Of a DNA stretch of 64,000 nt, positions 56,787-64,000 are shown in pieces (within the stretch, counting starts at the first letter, position 1; each line of letters opens with the position of its first letter). Source of the DNA: a virus; the IMG/VR virus record IMGVR_UViG_3300021511_000003, positions 159,016 to 223,015 of that record. One strand, 5' to 3'. The notes beneath the pieces were generated by a model. It had not been told where the DNA came from and did no database searches. It saw only the letters and a program-made list of their open reading frames with translations. A program made the position numbers and the translations under genes.

Positions 56787-57232
56787 AATAGACTCCTTAT
56801 TGTCATTAAAAGTTTACCCAACTGATTTTGACCAATTATTTTTTTACATTTTTTACATTTACAATCACCCCAATAATTATCATGCCAATAGTTTCCTTCT
56901 ATAAGTTTAGCATCCCCAGTTGATAAAATAAATTCTTTAAATTGATTTTGACTGAACTTTTGAAGTAAAAAATTTTTCATTCTTGCTATTTTAATAAGAT
57001 CCCAATCCTTTCTTAAATAAATTTTTCTTCCCATTAGTTTTGCTTTTCCAGCTTGGCCAGATTTAAGTTTGGAAATTTTATACCAGAATTCAGGCTTAAT
57101 ACTTTTACTGGCAACGAAGGCATGTTCAACAGTTGGGAAGTTGATATTATTGAATTTTATAATAACGGGATAAAAATTACTAAGTTGTTCATATTCATTC
57201 GCAAATCTATCAATTACTTTTAATTCTTGCAT
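56783..57232 (-). CDS. NADAR-family (YbiA-like) protein
   Basis: About 149 residues from the ATG behind AAGGAAGG. It has YEQLSNFYPVIIKFN, FPTVEHAFVASKS, GRKIYLRKDW, ILSTGDAKLIEGNYWHDNYW and LGKLLMTIR, the conserved blocks of NADAR. NADAR proteins cleave N-glycosidic bonds of ADP-ribosylated or riboflavin-pathway substrates. Some reverse guanine ADP-ribosylation of nucleic acids. A cysteine set (CKCKKCKK) is inserted near residue 123. In a phage it may undo a DarT-like host attack. Confidence 0.83.
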   Translation of the reverse strand: MQELKVIDRFANEYEQLSNFYPVIIKFNNINFPTVEHAFVASKSIKPEFWYKISKLKSGQAGKAKLMGRKIYLRKDWDLIKIARMKNFLLQKFSQNQFKEFILSTGDAKLIEGNYWHDNYWGDCKCKKCKKIIGQNQLGKLLMTIRSLL

Positions 57233-57626
57233 TATCAAGTTCCTTCCTTACAGACACGACATTATTTGATAAATCAACATATGTTTGAAACCAATCATCT
57301 TCAATTAAATGTGTTGATGAAAAATGATGTAATGTTGCCTGATTAGTTGCTGCTGCTAATCTAAGACCATACATTTCGACTATAATTGAACGACAATTAT
57401 ACATCATAGATGCTTCTTTTAATGTTGTTTTAAATACTTTATCAACACTCATGAGTGTAGCATTTTGTATATTTTTAATATCTTTATGATGAAAATATAT
57501 AGGTCCATATTTTAAGAAAACTTTACCTCTTTTATTTAAACTGGCAGTCATTGGGTAAACTGCAACTCCTATAATATAATGATGAGGAATTTTTGGATCT
57601 GCTTTTAGTTCTGTTAAATTATACAT
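57210..57626 (-). CDS. Hypothetical protein, 138 residues
   Basis: MYNLTELKADPKIPHHYIIG begins an alpha/beta protein with LKYGPIYFHHKDIKNIQN, SIIVEMYGLRLAAATNQATL and a helical end. I cannot place it. It is coupled to the NADAR gene by a 23-base overlap, so it may act in the same pathway. The ATG follows AGAGG. Confidence 0.6.
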   Translation of the reverse strand: MYNLTELKADPKIPHHYIIGVAVYPMTASLNKRGKVFLKYGPIYFHHKDIKNIQNATLMSVDKVFKTTLKEASMMYNCRSIIVEMYGLRLAAATNQATLHHFSSTHLIEDDWFQTYVDLSNNVVSVRKELDNARIKSN

Positions 57627-57641
57627 TAAACACCTCTATTT

Positions 57642-57664
57642 TTTAGAACAAAATTTAAATAAAC
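57642..57664 (+). promoter_or_regulatory. AGAACA-type promoter-like motif
   Basis: TTTAGAACAAAATTTAAATA lies about 30 bases before the homing-type gene at 57693, which faces away from the minus-strand operon. The same element stands at 58338 and 58558 before the next plus-strand gene. Confidence 0.5.
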
Positions 57665-57692
57665 AATGAATATTTTAAATAAGGAGAATACT

Positions 57693-58325
57693 ATGAATGA
57701 ATATCCATATCCATTATTTGATGAAAAGGGTAAAGTCAATTGCCAAATATGTGGTAAACCATTTCTTGTAATATCGCCAAAACATTTACAAAAACATAAT
57801 GTAAAACATGCTGATTATGTAAACAGATTTCCAAATGCTCCTTTATCAAATAAAGAATTTGCAGCTCGTGGAAAGTATGGTAAAATCAATAACGATATGT
57901 TTATACAATCTGAAAGTGAACCAGTAATTGGTGAGCATATTCTTGTTACTGAACCAGAAATAGAGGAAATGGACGACATTGAAAAGTTCATTAAAACTGA
58001 AATGAAATCCACAAATCCTATGAAAGCAATGAAAAATAAATTGCGAGATCATTTAAGACTTTACTTTTCAAACATCAAAGTTGATTACTTGATTAGACAG
58101 TTTGGAACTGATAAGAAATTAAAGTATGAGTTTATAACTGATTTTTGTGATCCAATATTAAAGGTTGTAATTCAATTTCCAGATACCTTTTGGCACAACC
58201 ATGATATGGCGATTGATCTTAATAAAACAATAAAATTAAATAAATATGGATGGAAAGTTTATGAGATTCATTCTAACAACCCTTCGTTTGAAAAAATTGA
58301 CAAAATACTAGGAAAATGTAACTAA
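57693..58325 (+). CDS. Zinc finger plus Vsr-like nuclease, homing type
   Basis: The ATG behind AAGGAG gives 210 residues. CQICGKPFLVISPKHLQKHN is a MucR-like finger shared with the gene at 41678. After an acidic linker, the end VIQFPDTFWHNHDMAIDLNK and NKYGWKVYEIHSN resembles the Vsr/EDxHD core, though the first acidic residue of the FEYDG motif is not obvious. It may be a weakened homing nuclease. A terminator follows. Confidence 0.65.
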   Translation: MNEYPYPLFDEKGKVNCQICGKPFLVISPKHLQKHNVKHADYVNRFPNAPLSNKEFAARGKYGKINNDMFIQSESEPVIGEHILVTEPEIEEMDDIEKFIKTEMKSTNPMKAMKNKLRDHLRLYFSNIKVDYLIRQFGTDKKLKYEFITDFCDPILKVVIQFPDTFWHNHDMAIDLNKTIKLNKYGWKVYEIHSNNPSFEKIDKILGKCN

Positions 58326-58399
58326 TGTGTTTTAATATTTAGAACAAATAACTAATAAATTACTAATCAATTATATAGTAAAGTTAATAAAAATGTTAC

Positions 58400-58430
58400 G
58401 GGGCACTACGAATGGGTGGTGCCCCATTTT
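58400..58430 (+). terminator. Rho-independent terminator
   Basis: GGGGCAC and GTGCCCC with ATTTTCCC after it. It ends the homing-type gene. Confidence 0.8.
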
Positions 58431-58486
58431 CCCACCTAAAAAACCTACCTAAAAAAATAATACAAAGAATGTGGTTCTCTTTGTTA

Positions 58487-58596
58487 TTAATATATATAGA
58501 TTCTATTAATAAAACCAATTATGCATCTCGCAAAAAATAATCTAATTAGACTATAAGTTTAGAACAAAAAATAAATAAATAGAGGTTAGATTATAT
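58487..58596 (+). promoter_or_regulatory. Promoter-like region before the HNH gene
   Basis: ATTAATATATATAGAT occurs here as in the two composite promoters, and TTTAGAACAAAAAATAAAT lies at 58558-58576. The spacing differs from the other two sites (about 60 bases rather than 15). Confidence 0.45.
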
Positions 58597-59451
58597 ATGG
58601 TTTATAAGCATTCCGAATCAACAAAACAAAAAATAAGTGATTCTTTGAAAGGTAAAAAACTTTCGATAGAAACGAGAAATAAAAAGAGTAAAGCTTTAAA
58701 GGGAAAAACATATGAAGATCTTTGCGGAAGGGAGAAAGCTATTGAACGGAAAAATAAATTAAGCGAATCCTTAAAAGGAGAAAATAATCCGATGTATGGC
58801 AGACATCTTTCTGATGATGCTAAAATAAAAATCAGTAAATATAATACAGGCAAAAAACTTTCCGAAGAAACAAAACAAAAAATAAGTAAAAAACTTTATG
58901 GTATTCAATCACATAATAAATATACAATCCAAAAAATAAAAAATAAATATCCATTTTTTTCAAAAATAGAAGAAATGAGATATAAACCAGACGAAAAAGA
59001 AATACAAGTTCATTGTAAAAATCATAATTGTACAAATTCTAAGGAACAAGGTGGTTGGTTTACACCGAGTAGATATCAACTATCAGAAAGAATACGTCAA
59101 CTTGAAAATGATGATGGTAATGGCGGTAGTTATTTTTATTGTTCTGATGAATGTAAAAACAATTGTCCCTTATATGGATTACAATCGGATCCATTTAAAG
59201 CAAATAATAAATTATATACAGATTCAGAATATCAAACTTTCAGAGAATTTGTTTTAAAAAGAGATAATTATAAATGTCAATATTGTGGTAAAAAAGCAGA
59301 ACATATACATCATGAAAAACCACAAAAAATAGAACCATTTTTTGCGCTTGATCCAGATTTAGCATGGTCTGTATGTAAAAAGTGTCATTATAAGTACGGT
59401 CATAGAGATGAATGTTCAACTGGTAAATTAGCAAATATAATTTGTGGATAA
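58597..59451 (+). CDS. HNH homing endonuclease with NUMOD3 repeats
   Basis: The 284-residue protein starts with three NUMOD3-like units (HSESTKQKISDSLKGKKLS, and similar) without the N-terminal zinc module. The rest parallels the gene at 37308: KYPFFSKIEEMRYKP, GGWFTPSRYQLSERI, CQYCGKKAEHIHHEKPQKIE and WSVCKKCHYKYGH. It precedes a tail gene and probably targets it. An AGAGGTT site lies upstream. Confidence 0.85.
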   Translation: MVYKHSESTKQKISDSLKGKKLSIETRNKKSKALKGKTYEDLCGREKAIERKNKLSESLKGENNPMYGRHLSDDAKIKISKYNTGKKLSEETKQKISKKLYGIQSHNKYTIQKIKNKYPFFSKIEEMRYKPDEKEIQVHCKNHNCTNSKEQGGWFTPSRYQLSERIRQLENDDGNGGSYFYCSDECKNNCPLYGLQSDPFKANNKLYTDSEYQTFREFVLKRDNYKCQYCGKKAEHIHHEKPQKIEPFFALDPDLAWSVCKKCHYKYGHRDECSTGKLANIICG

Positions 59452-59465
59452 AAGGAGATATAATT

Positions 59466-61229
59466 ATGGCAAGCCCTTCGCCAAATCAAGCAAGAGCGGT
59501 AGACCCGTTCGCATCGTATAATAGCGATACTGTTAATAAATTTACACGAATGCTTACTTATGGGGAAAATGGTATTGCGACACCTGCATCATGTGATGTA
59601 ACACTTGATTCAACATCAATCACACAAGTTATTGTTAAAGAGGGTTTCGTTTATATGGACGATGTGTGGTTAAATATTTCCAGTCCGCATATAGTTGATT
59701 TTGAAGATCCTGATCATTATTATGATTTCGGTTTAGGTTTTGATCGAGCAGGAGAGTATTATATTGTACTCGAGTATACATTTCAAAAATCGAGACCTGC
59801 TCCACACGCTGAAATAAAAATTGTAAAACCAAATCAACGAAGTGCATATATACCTGGAAGGTCATGGTTATTTCTTAAATCTGTTACAGTTGAAGGTGTT
59901 GGTCCATTTTATATAACAGGAGTTAGTGACGCTGATCCAGAAAACCTTCAAAATAAACGACAATATATTAGAAGTTATGCTGGTGGCGAAGTTTTCATTC
60001 CAACTCATAGTAGAGAAAGAGATCAAGGAAGAATCACTTACGGTGTAGATGATGATAACTTCTTTTTTGGTTTATCAGATAAATGGGTTGCATTAGGTTC
60101 AGGTGATACATTTGAAATAAATACAACTGGTTTTAATCTTGGTGAACTTGTTTATGTAAATCAGTTTGGGAATTTAATAAAAGCTGTTTCTACCTTACCA
60201 ATGTCAACAGCAGACGGTGTTGTTAAAAAAATCGGAACTACAGATGGTCTTGTACAAATGAATGGAAAAATTAATGACGTTAAGGGAGAAGTAGGAGAAT
60301 CTATTAATATTGGAGACCTTGTTTATTTATCCAAAGTTGATCCTGGTACAGTAACAACACAAAAACCAGCCCCGATTTCACAATTTACAGGTAGATGTGT
60401 TGGTGTTGAAGATAGTACTTCATATACAATCTTATTCCATAGAGGTGAACCAACAGGACTTAGTGGTACAAATCTTGCATATACCATACCACAAATATCA
60501 TTACCATCTGGTGGTGCATGGATTTCAAGTGGTTCATCTTATTATCAAGAAATAGATATCTCAGATTTTGATGAAAAGGGTGTAGTCTTTACAATTTGGG
60601 ATTCTACAAGTGGAATGGTAATATACCCCGAAAATATCGAATTTGTTTCAAACAATATTGTAAGAATCTGGATGCCTTTTAATACAATTGCATTAGAAGT
60701 GTTAATTATAGGTCCTCCTTCCTCAACAATTACATCAAGCAATCTTATAAGCATTACTAATACCTTATCATCTGGTGGTGCATGGTTATCAAGTGGATCT
60801 TTATATTATCAGGATATCGATGTCTCAAATATAGAAGATCTGGGATGTTCTGTAACTGTAACGGATACAACATCTAATGAACAAATCACTCCAAGTGGTA
60901 TTCAATTTGACTCAACTGGTATCCTTAGAATCTGGATGCCAGTAAATACATTAGAATTGGAAGTAACTGCTATCGGTAAAACTTCAACCACACAAAGTAC
61001 ATCTAGTTTAGTAACTATTTTACCAAGTGGTGGTTCATGGGTATTAGATAGTGGTTTATACTATCAAGATATAAATACATCAATATTTAATAATAATGAA
61101 ATAACTTTTCAGTTTTATGATATTGACACAGATGAAATAGTTATACCATCTGTTGTATTTTCAGTTGGTAATATGAGAATTTGGATGCCAGATAATACAC
61201 ACCAACTAAATGCCACATTAATTGGATAA
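59466..61229 (+). CDS. Virion structural protein with three C-terminal repeats
   Basis: The ATG behind AAAGGAG gives 587 residues. The N-terminal half reads like a baseplate or fibre-attachment protein (FASYNSDTVNKFTRMLTYGE). The C-terminal 260 residues contain three copies of an 85-residue unit that begins LPSGGAWISSGSSYYQEIDI and ends RIWMPFNTIALEV. Repeats of this type suggest a rod or adhesion domain. It is the first gene of the plus-strand tail module. Exact position in the virion is unknown. Confidence 0.7.
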   Translation: MASPSPNQARAVDPFASYNSDTVNKFTRMLTYGENGIATPASCDVTLDSTSITQVIVKEGFVYMDDVWLNISSPHIVDFEDPDHYYDFGLGFDRAGEYYIVLEYTFQKSRPAPHAEIKIVKPNQRSAYIPGRSWLFLKSVTVEGVGPFYITGVSDADPENLQNKRQYIRSYAGGEVFIPTHSRERDQGRITYGVDDDNFFFGLSDKWVALGSGDTFEINTTGFNLGELVYVNQFGNLIKAVSTLPMSTADGVVKKIGTTDGLVQMNGKINDVKGEVGESINIGDLVYLSKVDPGTVTTQKPAPISQFTGRCVGVEDSTSYTILFHRGEPTGLSGTNLAYTIPQISLPSGGAWISSGSSYYQEIDISDFDEKGVVFTIWDSTSGMVIYPENIEFVSNNIVRIWMPFNTIALEVLIIGPPSSTITSSNLISITNTLSSGGAWLSSGSLYYQDIDVSNIEDLGCSVTVTDTTSNEQITPSGIQFDSTGILRIWMPVNTLELEVTAIGKTSTTQSTSSLVTILPSGGSWVLDSGLYYQDINTSIFNNNEITFQFYDIDTDEIVIPSVVFSVGNMRIWMPDNTHQLNATLIG

Positions 61230-61244
61230 AGGAGCTTCAATAAT

Positions 61245-61541
61245 ATGTCAAGTACTGACACCCTAATGCAAAGGTTCTTAAGAGAACTAAACTCTGAAGA
61301 AGTACAGGAAGCGTTTCAATCGCTCGATGTCCTTCTGGATCATCTTGAAAAGAAAAATGATCCGGAGCCATTCGAAATGCATATTGTCGATACTGCATAC
61401 CAGACAATAGAAAAATTAAAAACTCTTGAAGGAATAATAAAAAATCGTATTATAGAGTCTAGTATGCTAGATGGCAATAAATTGCAAGGATTATATGATA
61501 AAACTCTTACCAATATTGGTACCGGAGTTTTATTTGATTAA
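61245..61541 (+). CDS. Small helical protein, 98 residues
   Basis: MSSTDTLMQRFLRELNSEEV and VDTAYQTIEKLKTLEGIIKN are amphipathic helices. The gene is 15 bases after the tail protein with GGAG. It may be a chaperone or assembly factor for the fibre genes that follow, as small helical proteins often are. No match is known to me. Confidence 0.6.
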   Translation: MSSTDTLMQRFLRELNSEEVQEAFQSLDVLLDHLEKKNDPEPFEMHIVDTAYQTIEKLKTLEGIIKNRIIESSMLDGNKLQGLYDKTLTNIGTGVLFD

Positions 61542-61574
61542 AAAAGAGATGACAATCAAAGGACAAAAAATGTA

Positions 61575-62153
61575 ATGGCTGATAAAAAAATATCACAACT
61601 TAATCCATTACTTACAAGTGCTGCAGGTGACCTCGTTGCCATTGTAGATATAAGTGGCTCAAACGAAACCAAAAGGATTACTGTAAGTAATTTAATGGGC
61701 GCTCCGGGACCAATAGGTAACAATATACCAAATACCGGAACATTTACATCTTTAGAATTAACAACTGGCCCACAAGTTGATGAAATTTCAACCGACACAA
61801 GTTTAGGACTTAGTAATACTATATTACCAACACAAAAAGCTATTAAGGGATATGTTGATAATAGCATTGCTGGGGTAGTTTCATCAAGTGTGAATCCAAT
61901 TCATGTGTCAACAGATTCGACAGCCAATGCCGGAGATGTAGTACTTGTTGATACAGTTGGTGGTAATGTATCTATAACAATGATAGAAACCCCGAAAGGA
62001 AAAATCATAGTAAAGAAAACAAGTGCAGATTCAAATGAAGTAATTGTAATTCCCAACACAGGAACAATTGATGGAAATTCCTACGCAAGTTTAACAACAG
62101 AAAACGAATCTTTATCTATTATTACAGATACAATTAATTTTTATATAGTTTAA
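61575..62153 (+). CDS. Tail fibre-type protein, 192 residues
   Basis: It begins MADKKISQLNPLLTSAAGDL, the phage fibre N terminus often seen as KISDLP. GAPGPIGNNIPNTGTFTSLE and LPTQKAIKGYVDNSI match fibre-shaft modules (the TQKAIKxYVD motif). The C-terminal part is strand-rich (DVVLVDTVGGNVSITM). It probably forms part of a fibre or its attachment. It shares these modules with the next, larger gene. Confidence 0.75.
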   Translation: MADKKISQLNPLLTSAAGDLVAIVDISGSNETKRITVSNLMGAPGPIGNNIPNTGTFTSLELTTGPQVDEISTDTSLGLSNTILPTQKAIKGYVDNSIAGVVSSSVNPIHVSTDSTANAGDVVLVDTVGGNVSITMIETPKGKIIVKKTSADSNEVIVIPNTGTIDGNSYASLTTENESLSIITDTINFYIV

Positions 62154-62207
62154 AAAAGTATATACTCCTATTTACTAAAAAATAAATAGGTTAGGAGGAA
62201 ATAAGTA

Positions 62208-64000
62208 ATGAGTTATAATCCTAAATGGAGTTTATTTAATCAAATTTTCAAAGACGATTCGAATATTGAAATAATAGATGAAGGAACTGCTGCTAGTGTT
62301 GTTACGCAACTTGATAATAAAGATGTTGCAACATTTAAAGCTGCCGGTCTTAAATTGGCAGATACTGGTACAAGTTCCCGAGTAAGCGAATTTAGTACAG
62401 ATACAAAAATGGGTGGAGATGGAATTTTTGGTCAAGTAGATGTCGAAGGGGCGGATACGATAGTATCTACACAGAAAGCAGTTAGATCATATGTTGAAGA
62501 AATACATGCTGGTATGCAAGAACCAACAGGAGTTCTTGATAGAAGTGAAACTACATATGGTCTTGATACAAGTGGAACAACAACTGTTAAATATTATATT
62601 CAACCTACGGGTTCTACAGCAGATTTTTATGCTGCCGGAAAGAAATATGTATTAGATTCGAAAAAGGAAATAGAACTTTCTGATGTTGAGGGGTTACATT
62701 ATATATATTTTGATGTATCCAATAATATGACTCTTGCCGAAACAACAACGTTTAGTGATAGTATTATTACAAGTCAAGTTTTTGTTTCTGTAATATATTG
62801 GGATGCAACTAATAAAGTAGCTTCATATCATGGTGATGAACGACATGGTACTGTGATGGATGGTCAGACTCATCTTAATATCCATAGTTATCGTGGGACT
62901 CTTTATGTTTCTGGTCATGCTCTTAGTGATATTGTTGCAGATAGTACATCAGCAGTTAATGCAAATGCACAGTTATCTATTGATTCTGGGTATATATATG
63001 ATGAAGATATTCCTTTTAATCATGCAGCAGCTTCAGCACCTGCCAATGTACCTATTTGGTATAAAAGCGGCGGTGCTGGTAACTGGAGAAAAATAACAGC
63101 AACAAATTTTCCAATTACTACAACAGGAACTGGTAGAGCAGCATGGAATGAATATACTGGTGGTACATGGCAATTATCAGAAGCTGGTGATGGAAATTTT
63201 GTTCTTGTTCATATTTTTGTTACAAATGATTCAAGTATGCCTTATATCTCTGTTGTTGGCCAGGATGAATATACTACAATTCAAGAAGCAAGAATTGGAG
63301 CAACGGAAGAATTAACTACACTTGTTAAATCTGGTTTACCATTTTTAGAATTTGTTGCACTTGGTACTGTTATTTATGAAACTGACAATACATTTGCAAA
63401 TACAGTAAAATCTATTATTAGAACAACAGATGAAAATGATACATATGTAGATTGGAGAACGTCAAATATTAGTCCAGCTGCCAGTTCAACTACTGATCAT
63501 GGTGCTCTATCAGGTTTGGGGAATGATGATCATACCCAATATCTAAGAGTTGACGGTTCTAGAGCTGCAACTGGTGCATATACATTTGAAGCAGGCGTTC
63601 AAATTACAGGTGGAAACTTTGGGTTGCCATTTGGAGTGGATGTAAATGAAATTTCAAATGATTCTACATCTTCAGATACAGATCAGTTATTAACTGCAAG
63701 TGCAATTCAAAATGCAATTGTTGATGCAACTCTTGTTGGTACATCTGGAACATCAGGTAGTTCAGGTAGTTCAGGTTCAAGCGGTACTTCTGGTAGTTCA
63801 GGAACCAGTGGTAGTTCAGGTTCAAGTGGTACATCAGGTTCTTCAGGTTCAAGTGGTACATCTGGTAGTTCAGGAAGTAGTGGTACGTCAGGAACATCTG
63901 GATCGTCAGGAACTAGTGGAACTAGTGGTACATCTGGTAGTTCAGGAACTAGTGGTACTTCTGGTACAAGTGGTTCGTCAGGAACATCAGGAACTAGTGG
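62208..64000 (+). CDS. Tail fibre protein with collagen-like repeats, cut by window edge
   Basis: It starts at an ATG behind TTAGGAGG and stays open for 597 codons to the right end. Fibre modules recur (STQKAVRSYVEEIHAG; GTSSRVSEFSTDTK). A middle domain has DVEGLHYIYFDVSNNMTLA and a WYKSGGAGNWRKITATNF segment. From about codon 510 the protein becomes Gly-x-Ser triplets (GTSGSSGSSG), a collagen-like shaft. The receptor-binding end lies beyond the window. Confidence 0.85.
   Translation, partial: MSYNPKWSLFNQIFKDDSNIEIIDEGTAASVVTQLDNKDVATFKAAGLKLADTGTSSRVSEFSTDTKMGGDGIFGQVDVEGADTIVSTQKAVRSYVEEIHAGMQEPTGVLDRSETTYGLDTSGTTTVKYYIQPTGSTADFYAAGKKYVLDSKKEIELSDVEGLHYIYFDVSNNMTLAETTTFSDSIITSQVFVSVIYWDATNKVASYHGDERHGTVMDGQTHLNIHSYRGTLYVSGHALSDIVADSTSAVNANAQLSIDSGYIYDEDIPFNHAAASAPANVPIWYKSGGAGNWRKITATNFPITTTGTGRAAWNEYTGGTWQLSEAGDGNFVLVHIFVTNDSSMPYISVVGQDEYTTIQEARIGATEELTTLVKSGLPFLEFVALGTVIYETDNTFANTVKSIIRTTDENDTYVDWRTSNISPAASSTTDHGALSGLGNDDHTQYLRVDGSRAATGAYTFEAGVQITGGNFGLPFGVDVNEISNDSTSSDTDQLLTASAIQNAIVDATLVGTSGTSGSSGSSGSSGTSGSSGTSGSSGSSGTSGSSGSSGTSGSSGSSGTSGTSGSSGTSGTSGTSGSSGTSGTSGTSGSSGTSGTS
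63736..64000 (+). repeat. Nine-base repeat tract coding Gly-Thr/Ser-Ser
   Basis: Variants of GGTACATCT and GGTAGTTCA repeat about 29 times without a stop and run off the edge. Codons vary at third positions but the Gly-x-Ser triplet holds, so the protein is under selection. Confidence 0.85.

Noticed and set aside
1-64000. Genome-wide TAG recoding
   Set aside because: Large genes have no internal TAG, and several TAG codons are followed at once by a ribosome binding site or a terminator. At most a limited suppression is supported.
1-64000. CRISPR arrays, insertion sequences and attachment sites
   Set aside because: No spaced repeat array, transposase or integrase was seen. The tandem repeats found are coding (KPPHET and Gly-x-Ser).

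Overview
The window is a 64 kb piece of a large tailed-phage genome (very probably a jumbo or huge myophage). It is AT-rich and gene-dense, with Shine-Dalgarno sites of the AAAGGA/GGAGG type. It carries a T4-like capsid module (portal, prohead protease, gp23-like major capsid protein), a family B DNA polymerase, a DnaB-type helicase and a fibre gene cut by the right edge. No integrase, rRNA or bacterial housekeeping operon is visible. Lipobox-bearing lipoproteins, one with an OmpA-like domain, suggest a Gram-negative host; this is an inference.

Layout. (1) 1-18194, minus strand: a translation and RNA-repair island with 22 tRNA genes, a full tmRNA, an RNA ligase fragment, an RlaP-like nucleotidyltransferase, a CCA-adding enzyme, YqeY-like and Pth2-like proteins, nicotinate phosphoribosyltransferase, many small hypothetical genes and a striking number of broken small genes. 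(2) 18576-20744, plus: PIG-L-like deacetylase and a GT-B glycosyltransferase. (3) 20763-21458, minus: a zinc-knuckle protein. (4) 21638-31374, plus: a uracil-DNA glycosylase/DNA polymerase fusion, QueE, ribosomal protein bS21, GroES, a thymidylate synthase-like enzyme, an HslV-like Ntn hydrolase, a DpdA/TGT-like enzyme and the helicase. (5) 31473-41546, plus: virion head genes, interrupted by HNH endonucleases. (6) 42620-57626, minus: RtcB, a kinase/PP2C/vWA set resembling the TerY-P triad, nicotinamidase, RNase H, an SPFH protein, a metallophosphoesterase and a NADAR protein. (7) 57693-64000, plus: homing nucleases and tail or fibre genes.

How the genes fit together. Region 1 plus bS21 and RtcB form a large phage-owned translation maintenance kit: tRNAs, CCA repair, RNA ligation, ribosome rescue, peptidyl-tRNA turnover and a ribosomal protein. 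QueE with the DpdA-like protein points to 7-deazaguanine DNA modification. PncA-like and PncB-like enzymes give two consecutive NAD salvage steps, and NADAR may remove ADP-ribose marks. Unusual RNA features include an amber-reading tRNA (anticodon CTA), an initiator-like tRNA and a glycine tRNA that both have long variable arms, and four tRNAs with C33 instead of U33.

Limits: names rest on motif recognition by eye. No searches or folding programs were run.
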